Origin: Bacteroidales bacterium
GTDB lineage: Bacteria > Bacteroidota > Bacteroidia > Bacteroidales > F082
NCBI GenBank assembly: GCA_017553625.1
Contig: JAFZKP010000017.1
Span: forward strand, 1-64,000
Direction of reading: 5' to 3'
DNA length: 64,000 bases
Shown here: positions 25,835 through 33,302 of the stretch, one piece after another
Layout: each line of letters begins with the position of its first letter
How positions within the stretch are numbered: the stretch's first letter is position 1
Program-made: the position numbers and the translations under genes
Notes under the pieces: model-generated
What the model was told of the DNA's origin: nothing
The model's database searches: none
The model's input: only the letters and a program-made list of their open reading frames with translations

Positions 25835-26644
25835 TCAAACTTGAACATCTCTTAACGCCTCGTTGAGAGATGTTTTTTTGTCCGTCGACTCGTTTCTCTT
25901 CTTTATTATCAACGCACAAGCAACCTGGAAGTCGCCTGCCGGGAAGTGTTTCGTGTAAGAGCCAGGCACCACCACCGAACGCGCCGGCACCACGCCTTTG
26001 TACTCCTTAATCTCAGGTCCCGTCACATCTAAAATCTTCGTCGACTGTGTGATGACGGTATTCGCGCCAAGCACGGCTTCTTCTTCAATCCTCACGCCTT
26101 CCACCACTATGCATCTCGACCCGATGAAGCAGTTATCCTCTATGATTACAGGTGCCGCCTGCACCGGTTCAAGCACGCCTCCGATGCCCACGCCGCCGCT
26201 GAGATGCACGTTCTTGCCTATCTGTGCGCACGAGCCCACCGTCGCCCATGTATCAACCATCGTTCCGCTGTCGACGTAAGCACCTATATTAATATACGAC
26301 GGCATCAGTACCGCGCCTTTGTTGATGAAAGCGCCGTAACGCACCGTCGCCGGAGGCACCACGCGCACACCCGCCTGCTCGAAACCGCCCTTCAGCGGAA
26401 TCTTGTCGTAATATTCAAAGATGCCGCTCTTCGACACCTCCATGTCGTTTATCGGGAAAAACATGATGACGGCTTTTTTCAGCCATTCGTTCACAACCCA
26501 TTGACCCTCAACCTTTTCAGCGATACGAATCTCGCCTTTATCCAACAATCTAACAACCTCACGAATGGCGTCTTTCGTCTCATTCTTTGCCAACAACGAG
26601 CGGTCATCCCATGCTTTCTCGATTATATTTTGCAAATTATTCAT
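25835..26644 (-). CDS. dapD: Tetrahydrodipicolinate N-succinyltransferase
   Basis: 269 residues, left-handed beta-helix acyltransferase of the succinylase route to meso-diaminopimelate and lysine. The hexapeptide repeats run from about residue 105 to 215 (YINIGAYVDSGTMVDTWATVG, then HLSGGVGIGGVLEP). Supplies the diaminopimelate used by the MurE encoded at 18.6-20.0 kb. Complete; converges on tRNA-His. Confidence 0.95.
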   Translation of the reverse strand: MNNLQNIIEKAWDDRSLLAKNETKDAIREVVRLLDKGEIRIAEKVEGQWVVNEWLKKAVIMFFPINDMEVSKSGIFEYYDKIPLKGGFEQAGVRVVPPATVRYGAFINKGAVLMPSYINIGAYVDSGTMVDTWATVGSCAQIGKNVHLSGGVGIGGVLEPVQAAPVIIEDNCFIGSRCIVVEGVRIEEEAVLGANTVITQSTKILDVTGPEIKEYKGVVPARSVVVPGSYTKHFPAGDFQVACALIIKKRNESTDKKTSLNEALRDVQV

Positions 26645-26668
26645 ATCTGAAATTTTCTATGTTATCAA

Positions 26669-28249
26669 TTATTGCACATTGCGAACCAAACGGACAGAGC
26701 ACCCATAATGCCGATTCCATGTTTGATCCGTAACAAAATTGTTTGAGCGGAATGTCATGCTGAACGCATATCCTGCATCAGATGGAGAAGAAGTACTAGA
26801 CCAGTAATTCCCATCGGCATTCGAAAGAAGGCACTCAACACCAGTTCGAAAGCCTGCGGCAGGCAAGAATACCGCACCGTTCCATTCCATCTGCTCCCAT
26901 TGGGCGATATCATATACATTATTCCAGTCACTGGTGCCTGTAATAAAACTCAAACCTTCAGGAAGAGTCCAATCGTCAGGCAATACTATCATGCCTTTCA
27001 CACCGTTTACAATGCCAAGACCATATTTCTGGCTGTGATTGGTTCTTCCGTTGAACAGATACCCCCATTCATCTTTTGTCAAAGTGCGCCAGTTAGTGCC
27101 TTCCGATTGGTAGCCCGTATAGCCGTCTATGGTCATACCAGGACCCCATTCACTCCTAAGGGATTCGCCAGCGGTTTTACCATACTTCGAGTCGTCAGTC
27201 TCATTGCAAATTCCCTGGTTAGCCATAGTTGAACCTGAAGATTTTCCAACCCATCCGAAAAGGTCAACAGTACCGGCAGTTGTGACTTGATTGTTGCCGA
27301 TGCAGTTATTGGCAACAGCGTCACCGATCATGTCATACTGATGGGGAGCAGCCTGATAATACTTGCCGGGGGTAGTGTTGGCTTGGGGGAACACAGCTTG
27401 AAGGTTACCTGAAGAGAACGCAACCTTAGTGCTCGCCCCGACAGAGAATTGTCTTGCCGTCAACGCGATATTCACGCCAGTGGTATAGTACATATTGTTC
27501 GTAACTGCAGGCACTTCACAGGTGACATTTTCAAATCCAAACATCTTACACAGAGCGTCATCAACGGCCTCTTGTGGAAGAAGAATAGCCCATCTGGTTT
27601 GATAGTTACTGCTACCGCTTTCCTGATAAAGGGTTATTGCACCCGTCTCATCCGTCGGAGTGATGCCAGGAGTGGCAAAGTCGATTGTGGCGGTGGTCTT
27701 CATGCCAAAAACAGTAATGGGTTTTGTTATCTTCTCCGAAATTATAAACTTCACCAGTCCGCACTTGTTCTCCAACATGCAGGAATAGGTGGAGGTTGCC
27801 GTAGTGTATTTTTGATTTGAATGTGCGTAAGAGAGCACCGGAAGTTTATCGCTCTGGTCGGCGATGTTCACAGTAAAACTCGTAGTCGGGGTTGCGCCGC
27901 CTTGAGCAGTAATAGGAGTGACACTCGGCACCTCGTCGCCAGTAAAATAGAAATGCAGGTAGTCGTCAGTGCTGGGTTCATAGATATTGCCACTGAACCT
28001 GCCTTGGGAGTAGGTCAGCGTACCCACATACTTGCCGTTGTTGCCCACATAGAGCTTGTCGCCGTTCTCAAAGACGTAAGCCCCTGTGTTTGGATACAAG
28101 ATGTACTTGTCGCCCCGACCGGCATTCACACTGATATGGACCATCTTGCCATCATCTACAGGTGTAACAGTCGGTGTTTCCTTTTTCTTGCACTGGCTCA
28201 AACCTAAAATCAAGGCTACTGCTATGATAAATATGCTAATTTTCTTCAT
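26669..28249 (-). CDS. Lipoprotein: fimbrillin-like N-domain plus FISUMP-like C-domain (paralog 3)
   Basis: 526 residues; lipobox LGLSQC with Cys20. Residues ~35-240 share with the next two paralogs the pattern HISVNAGRGDKYILYP, ENGDKLYVGNNGKYVGTL, DDYLHFYF and CMLENKCGLVKF, resembling Mfa/fimbrillin-type domains. The C-terminal half (VAFSSGNLQAV, QYDMIGDAV, DLFGWVGKSSG, WRTLTKDEWGYLFNGRT, NGAVFLPAAGFR, GNYWSSTSS, CSVRLVRNV) is the Bacteroidales FISUMP-like domain, of the same class as the gene at 56512, not of its two upstream paralogs. Role unknown, probably surface-exposed. Confidence 0.75.
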   Translation of the reverse strand: MKKISIFIIAVALILGLSQCKKKETPTVTPVDDGKMVHISVNAGRGDKYILYPNTGAYVFENGDKLYVGNNGKYVGTLTYSQGRFSGNIYEPSTDDYLHFYFTGDEVPSVTPITAQGGATPTTSFTVNIADQSDKLPVLSYAHSNQKYTTATSTYSCMLENKCGLVKFIISEKITKPITVFGMKTTATIDFATPGITPTDETGAITLYQESGSSNYQTRWAILLPQEAVDDALCKMFGFENVTCEVPAVTNNMYYTTGVNIALTARQFSVGASTKVAFSSGNLQAVFPQANTTPGKYYQAAPHQYDMIGDAVANNCIGNNQVTTAGTVDLFGWVGKSSGSTMANQGICNETDDSKYGKTAGESLRSEWGPGMTIDGYTGYQSEGTNWRTLTKDEWGYLFNGRTNHSQKYGLGIVNGVKGMIVLPDDWTLPEGLSFITGTSDWNNVYDIAQWEQMEWNGAVFLPAAGFRTGVECLLSNADGNYWSSTSSPSDAGYAFSMTFRSNNFVTDQTWNRHYGCSVRLVRNVQ

Positions 28250-28296
28250 ATATCTAAAGTCTAAGGTCTAACGTCTCATGACGCAAGCAATAATAA

Positions 28297-28342
28297 AAAA
28301 AGTTGTATTCTTACACATAAGAGTGCAAAAATACAACTTTTT
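28297..28342 (-). terminator. Terminator hairpin overlapping a -7-like element
   Basis: AAAAAGTTGTAT/ATACAACTTTTT arms of 12 bases followed on the minus strand by T7; it ends the 28376-30004 transcript. The same bases contain TATTTTTG on the minus strand (28333-28326), so a promoter for the next lipoprotein may start here. Confidence 0.65.
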
Positions 28343-28375
28343 ATTAAAAGAAAAAAACTTATTTAAAAACAAGCA

Positions 28376-30004
28376 CTATTTCTTATCCGCGACACGCACC
28401 GCCCTCACTGGACGTCCTTGGTTGCGAATAAATTCAATTACATCATCGCCCCCAGTGTTATGAAACACGATGTTGCTTCCTACAACACCATTTGGGTAAG
28501 TTCCCGGATCTTGTGTATGATCTTTGTCATCGAAATATAGTATATACGCTCGGTACGGGTAGTCTGCGTCGATTTCGTTCGACCAGTATTCACCATGGGG
28601 CTGATTTCCACAACCGAAATAAAACGAGTGCATAGGACCGCCGTAAACACCGGCAAAAGGCAGGAAGATACTATTGCCATTCTGTCCGGTGAACCGCACG
28701 CCTCCTACTCCGTTCACAACTTCCCTTGTTTGGGTTGTTTCATCGATAAGCGTATTCCATTCTTCTCTTGTAGGTACATGCCAACCATTGCCCCACTCGG
28801 CCACAGCCACGTCATCATTATTAAATTCAGTATCCAGGATGGTAACTCCGTCGGGTCCATCCACCATTTCTCCGTTTGGCCCAGTCACATCTCCTCCCTC
28901 ATAGGCGAAATAGGCAGCTTGGGTGTTATATTTGAAAAACCCCAGATTTGGCAAACCATTACTAAGTTCGTGGTGAAGCGTATCATCAGAATTAGGAATG
29001 GCTTCAGAAGGAGGGTTCTCCGGATAAAACTTAGGGTTGAAGGCATACTTATAGGAATGCCAGCAGTATGTAGACTTGGGTTCGGTTTCTGCCCAAGCGA
29101 AGAAGGTGCCGAAGCCCTCATGCGTGCATGAGCCTATGTTGCAGGCAGCCCACAAGCGCTCGCTCGAAAGTCCGAGATCAACCCATTCAATCCCCACCGA
29201 TATGCCGTGATATCCACCATAGTAGGTATTGGGTTTTATTTCAGGCAGAGTAATGGTCTGTTCAATGGGATTATCAGTGGCGCCGTTTATGTAAGAAACG
29301 GTGACATCCTTCTCATCCTGCGGCAGCAGTATGGCCCACCTCTCGGCAGGATCCGAGCCACTAATTTTATAGAGTGTCATATCGCCAGTGGCATCGGTGG
29401 GTGTGATACCGGCATTTTCAGCGGCAAAGCTGATGGTGGCAGTGGTCTTCATCCCCGAAATCGTGACAGTATTATTAGTTGTAGATGGCGTTGGCCAAGC
29501 CATGAATTTCACCAAGCCGCACTTGTTCTCGAGCATACACGTGTAGACTGAGATTCCGTCGCTGTACTTTGTGGTTGAGTGTCCGTATGATAGAACCTCG
29601 AGTCCGCCAGTCTGATTGGCAATACTAACGGTGAAAGATGTAGTTTCGTTTATTGCAGGTAGTGGACTTGGCGTTAATTTACCCAGATAGTAAAAATGCA
29701 GGTAGTCTGATGGCTCCGGGTCGCAGACGAGACCGCTGAACGCGCCGTTATGGTACTCCAGTTTGCCTCTGTATAGGCCGTTGTTGCCCACATATATGAT
29801 GTCGCCGGTTTTATAAACGACCGCACCCGTGCCCGGATACACGGTATCCATATCGCGACCACCTCCTCCTACTCTCATAGTGATGTGAACCCAATTGCCA
29901 TCGACGACAGGTGTGTCGTGCGTAGCAGGGGTTTCATGTTTCTTGCATTGGCTCACACTGAGCACCATTGCTATTGCTACAAAAAATATAATGAGCTTTT
30001 TCAT
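28376..30004 (-). CDS. FISUMP lipoprotein (paralog 2)
   Basis: 542 residues; lipobox LSVSQC, Cys20. N-terminal fimbrillin-like part as in 26669. From about residue 295 a FISUMP domain: WVDLGLSSERLWAACNIGS, FFAWAETEPKSTYCW, WHVPTREEWNTLIDE, NSIFLPFAG, GEYWSNEIDADYPYRAY, and a final RPVRAVR. Such domains resemble formylglycine-generating-enzyme or lectin-like folds and are typical of exported Bacteroidales and Fibrobacter proteins. Second gene of a duplicated cassette: a small sorted protein (30056) precedes it by 51 bases. Confidence 0.75.
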   Translation of the reverse strand: MKKLIIFFVAIAMVLSVSQCKKHETPATHDTPVVDGNWVHITMRVGGGGRDMDTVYPGTGAVVYKTGDIIYVGNNGLYRGKLEYHNGAFSGLVCDPEPSDYLHFYYLGKLTPSPLPAINETTSFTVSIANQTGGLEVLSYGHSTTKYSDGISVYTCMLENKCGLVKFMAWPTPSTTNNTVTISGMKTTATISFAAENAGITPTDATGDMTLYKISGSDPAERWAILLPQDEKDVTVSYINGATDNPIEQTITLPEIKPNTYYGGYHGISVGIEWVDLGLSSERLWAACNIGSCTHEGFGTFFAWAETEPKSTYCWHSYKYAFNPKFYPENPPSEAIPNSDDTLHHELSNGLPNLGFFKYNTQAAYFAYEGGDVTGPNGEMVDGPDGVTILDTEFNNDDVAVAEWGNGWHVPTREEWNTLIDETTQTREVVNGVGGVRFTGQNGNSIFLPFAGVYGGPMHSFYFGCGNQPHGEYWSNEIDADYPYRAYILYFDDKDHTQDPGTYPNGVVGSNIVFHNTGGDDVIEFIRNQGRPVRAVRVADKK

Positions 30005-30020
30005 ATTATATTAAGATTTT

Positions 30021-30056
30021 TTCCTTATTTGTCATTCCGAGCGAAGCGAGGAATCT
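30021..30056. repeat. GTCATTCCGAGCG dispersed palindrome, copy 1
   Basis: TTCCTTATTTGTCATTCCGA then GCGAAGCGAGGAATCT. It directly follows the stop of the small gene at 30056. The equivalent at 31981-32015 follows the same gene type. Confidence 0.85.
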
Positions 30057-30355
30057 CATCTTCGTTTACGTTTTCGAATAACGTAGCAAGCTCCCGCGCC
30101 CATCATTATCAACAGCCCTTCGCCAAGCGGCGCCGTCTGTCCGAACTGCTGGTTATAAAGGTAGTAAGTAACGTTGTCTTCGTCACCGAAATGTTGGTTT
30201 GTGAGGTTGTAAAAGATACTTCCTTCGTTACGGTTGTCATACGATGCTTCAGGACGGAAAAAGATGTCGCTTTTCTGAGCGGATGCTGGCAATTCAAGAC
30301 ATGTAACAAACAACACAAAAACCAGCAAAGTCTTCCAATTTGACAGCTTAGTCAT
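30056..30355 (-). CDS. Small exported protein with sorting-like C-terminus (copy 2)
   Basis: 99 residues: signal peptide (LLVFVLFVTCLELPASAQ), then two short repeats (YNLTNQHFG and YLYNQQFG), then a tripartite tail: APLGEG, hydrophobic LLIMMGAGACYVI, basic RKRKRR. This layout resembles exosortase/PEP-CTERM-type sorting signals, though no sortase gene is in the window. Paralog of 31978-32316; each precedes a FISUMP lipoprotein on the same strand. Confidence 0.65.
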   Translation of the reverse strand: MTKLSNWKTLLVFVLFVTCLELPASAQKSDIFFRPEASYDNRNEGSIFYNLTNQHFGDEDNVTYYLYNQQFGQTAPLGEGLLIMMGAGACYVIRKRKRR

Positions 30356-30394
30356 TATTTAAGTTTTAGAATTCAATACTCATTATCAAGGGTG

Positions 30395-31963
30395 CTAAAA
30401 CGCCGTCTCACGCACAGCCCTCACAGGACGTCCTTCGTAGCGAGCGTATTCAATTGGATCTGAGAAAAATGTGATCGTACTTGCTACTGTACCGTATGTC
30501 GTAAATGGTTCTTGTGTCCAGTCTGGGTCATCGAAATAAAGTATATATGCTCTGTACGGGTAGTCTGAATCGATTTGGTTCGACCAGTATTGACCCTGTG
30601 GCTGATTTCCACAATTGTAATAGGAGGAGTGCATATTACCACTGTAAGAACCGGCAAAGGGCAGGAAGATACTGTTGCCATTCGATCCAGTGAACCGTAT
30701 GCCTCCTATGCCGTTAACCACATCCCTTGTTGGGGTCGTTTCTGTTATCAGCTCATTCCATTCCTCTACTGTGGGCGTACGCCAACCATTGCCCATAATG
30801 GCCAAAGCCGCATCGTCATAGGAATACAAAATGGTATCACCGTCGGGGCCACCATCTATATTAAGAATATTCCACTCCTCTTTGGTGTTATACTTGGTAA
30901 GTCCAAGATTTGGCCCATTATCGCCATATTCAAAGTGAATCGTATCTGCATCACCGCCTGGACCAGGGCATTCTGGATAATACTTAGGGTTGTAGGCATA
31001 CTTGTATTTGCTCCAACAGTATGCTGTCTTAGGTGCGGTATCGGCCCAAGCGAAGAATTTGCCGTAACCCTCATGTGTGCATGAACCCACGTTGCAGGCA
31101 GCCCACAAAAGTCCGCTCTCAAGTCCGAGGTCAACATATTCGAGTCCAACCGAAATACCATTGTATCCGCCATAGTAAGTGTTGGCTTTTATGGCAGGCA
31201 TGTAGATGTTCTGGGCAATGTTATTGTTGCCTTCGTCTTTGTATGAGACCGTGGCTGCTGGCACCGAACTTTGTGGCAGCAGGATAGCCCACCTCTCGGC
31301 GGGATCAGAGCCACTAATCTTATGGAGCTTCACCGCGCCAATGGCATCGGTGGAGGTTATACCAGGATTGGCAAAGTCGATGAGAGCTGTGGTTTTCATC
31401 CCCGAAATCGTGACAAGAGTATTCGATGTGGATGGCGCCGGCCAAGCCCAGAATTTCACCAAGCCACACTTGTTTTCAAGCATGCATGAATAGGCAGTTG
31501 TTTGGTTAGTGAATTTTCGTGTGGAATGACCATATGAAAGAATAGGAAGCTTACTACCAGTTTGGTCAGCGATGCTCCATTCAAACGATGTTGTTGCATT
31601 TGCCCCTGACGTCAACAGTTCGCCATCATAAGAACCGCCAATGAAATAGAAATGCAGATAATCATGGTAAGTAGTTGTATCGGTTTCGATGTCGCCACTG
31701 AAAGCACCGTCATAGTATTCCAAAGTGCCGATATAATGACCATTGTTGCCCACATAGAGTTTGTCGCCGTTCTCAAAGACGTAGGCACCTGATTCAGGAT
31801 ACACGATATGCTTGTCACCATGTCCGGCATTCACCCTGATGTGAACTAAATTTCCGTTGACTTCAGGTGTAGCAGCAGGAGTGATTTCCGCCACCTTTTT
31901 CTTGCATTGGCTTAATCCTAAAACCAAAGCCAATGATATGATAATTATACTGAGCTTTTTCAT
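30395..31963 (-). CDS. FISUMP lipoprotein (paralog 1)
   Basis: 522 residues; lipobox LGLSQC, Cys20. Very close to the 28376 protein along its whole length: NGDKLYVGNNGHYIGTL, CMLENKCGLVKFWAW, VDLGLESGLLWAACNVGS, FFAWADTAPKTAYCW, WRTPTVEEWNELI, QYWSNQIDSDYPYRAY, RPVRAVR. A recent duplication is likely. Lies 14 bases after the small sorted protein gene at 31978. Confidence 0.75.
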   Translation of the reverse strand: MKKLSIIIISLALVLGLSQCKKKVAEITPAATPEVNGNLVHIRVNAGHGDKHIVYPESGAYVFENGDKLYVGNNGHYIGTLEYYDGAFSGDIETDTTTYHDYLHFYFIGGSYDGELLTSGANATTSFEWSIADQTGSKLPILSYGHSTRKFTNQTTAYSCMLENKCGLVKFWAWPAPSTSNTLVTISGMKTTALIDFANPGITSTDAIGAVKLHKISGSDPAERWAILLPQSSVPAATVSYKDEGNNNIAQNIYMPAIKANTYYGGYNGISVGLEYVDLGLESGLLWAACNVGSCTHEGYGKFFAWADTAPKTAYCWSKYKYAYNPKYYPECPGPGGDADTIHFEYGDNGPNLGLTKYNTKEEWNILNIDGGPDGDTILYSYDDAALAIMGNGWRTPTVEEWNELITETTPTRDVVNGIGGIRFTGSNGNSIFLPFAGSYSGNMHSSYYNCGNQPQGQYWSNQIDSDYPYRAYILYFDDPDWTQEPFTTYGTVASTITFFSDPIEYARYEGRPVRAVRETAF

Positions 31964-31977
31964 ATTATATTTAATTT

Positions 31978-32316
31978 TTATTCCTTATTTGTCATTCCGA
32001 GCGCAGCGAGGAATCCCCCTTTGCGTTTGTGTTTCTTTACAGCGTAAACAGTTCCTGCGCCGAGCATTATCAGCAGCCCACTGCCGAGTGGCGCTTCCTG
32101 TCCGAAGTGTTGTGTTGTAATGTTGAAGCCGCCATAGACATCCGAGCCGAAACCCTGTGTACCTATATTATAGCCCCCGATGGTGCCGTTACGGTCGTTA
32201 TAAAGTTCGTCGTTGTGGAAAAAACCATCACAATTTTGCGCTTTCATCGGCAAAACAAAGCACACCACCAGCACTAATAAAATCAGCAAAGCCCTACTAT
32301 TTGTTAGCTTTTTCAT
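31978..32316 (-). CDS. Small exported protein with sorting-like C-terminus (copy 1), tail extended by a repeat
   Basis: 112 residues from ATG 32316 (an adjacent ATG at 32319 is possible). Signal peptide (ALLILLVLVVCFVLPMKAQ), repeats YNIGTQGFG and FNITTQHFG, then APLGSG, LLIMLGAGTVYAV, KKHKRK. Unlike its paralog it lacks a stop after the basic run and reads on into the dispersed repeat, adding GGFLAALGMTNKE. That extra tail may disturb sorting. A -7-like TATTTTTG lies upstream on the minus strand (32364-32357). First gene of the duplicated cassette. Confidence 0.65.
   Translation of the reverse strand: MKKLTNSRALLILLVLVVCFVLPMKAQNCDGFFHNDELYNDRNGTIGGYNIGTQGFGSDVYGGFNITTQHFGQEAPLGSGLLIMLGAGTVYAVKKHKRKGGFLAALGMTNKE
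31981..32015. repeat. GTCATTCCGAGCG dispersed palindrome, copy 2 (inside coding sequence)
   Basis: TTCCTTATTTGTCATTCCGA then GCGCAGCGAGGAATC. Nearly identical to 30021-30056. Translated on the minus strand it yields the last ~12 residues of the 31978 gene. Confidence 0.85.
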
Positions 32317-32476
32317 CATACTATCAATAATGATTAGAATCTCGTTTTCAAGGGCGCAAAAATACACTATTTTTTAAATGATGAATCAATTTTTTAAAAA
32401 AAATTTATGGCAACGAAAACCTATGTTTCCCCTTAGCTTCTACAATTTCAGCGCAAACTCAAAAAAGAATATAACA

Positions 32477-33104
32477 TTATAATAATGAAAGGATTACCTC
32501 TTTGTCAATTCCCATTTTCGAAAACGCGAACACACTCTTCCCCAAGTCTTTTAATGATGCCCCAATGTGATACAAATCGTCATCAACCATCAAAAATCTT
32601 TCCGTCGCAGAAAATGCCCTCATCGGGTTTGTTTACATCCATTTTTTTAAAAATGTTATCAATGCGTTTATCTGTCTCAATTTGATGATATTCAATATTT
32701 AATATCCTTTGCGACAAACTCGTATTGATTGACATCATGTGGCTTACTGCTGTAAAAGCTCGCATGATTTTGATATTCACATCTACTGCTTTCCCTGAAT
32801 TAAGTACCCCGCTTAGCATTGCCACTCCGTTTTTTGTTAAAGCAAACGGCAAATATCTCTCACCTCTCCATCTTGAGGTGCCAAATTGGCACCTCAAGAT
32901 TGACATTTCATCTCTGGTCAATTGAAACATAAAGTCATCGGGGAACCTCTCCATGTTCCTTTTCACTTGACGTTTTAGGTATTTTGTTTCCACCTCATAA
33001 AGCGCAGCCAGGTCTCGATCAATCATAACAAGCACTCCACGAATTGTAATAATTTTCGACCTCAAATCATCTTCATTGTAAAGTATTAATTCATTGTTAT
33101 CCAT
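32477..33104 (-). pseudogene. ORF6N-domain protein with internal deletion and frameshift
   Basis: From ATG 33104 an ORF6N (phage-antirepressor-like DNA-binding) domain reads normally: ITIRGVLVMIDRDLAALYEVET, RFPDDFMFQL, YLPFALTKNGVAMLSGVLNS, ending GIFCDGKIFDG and a stop at 32583. In intact relatives a phospholipase-D-like segment continues here. The other frame just past this point reads FLMVDDDLYHIGASLKDLG, then SVFAFSKM, to a stop at 32477, which is the normal C-terminus of such proteins. About 70 codons are therefore missing and the frame is shifted. The first 173 codons could still be made. Confidence 0.8.
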
Positions 33105-33240
33105 TGTAGTAAATTTTAAAGGTCTCACAATATTTTTGAAACTTTCCGCAAAAATATACTAAAAAATCTTTGGTTTCCGGTTTTTAACAATTTTTAACAT
33201 AATTTGCAGCAAAATGAAATTAATGTTAAATTTTTTTAAC

Positions 33241-33273
33241 AAAAAAGCCCTTCAGCAACAATGCCGAAGGGCG
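33241..33273 (-). terminator. Terminator of the VWA-protein gene
   Basis: GCCCTTC (33247-33253) pairs with GAAGGGC (33266-33272), followed on the minus strand by T6. It lies 30 bases past the stop of the VWA gene. Confidence 0.9.
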
Positions 33274-33302
33274 TAAAAAAAATTATTAAAAAAAATGAAA
33301 TG

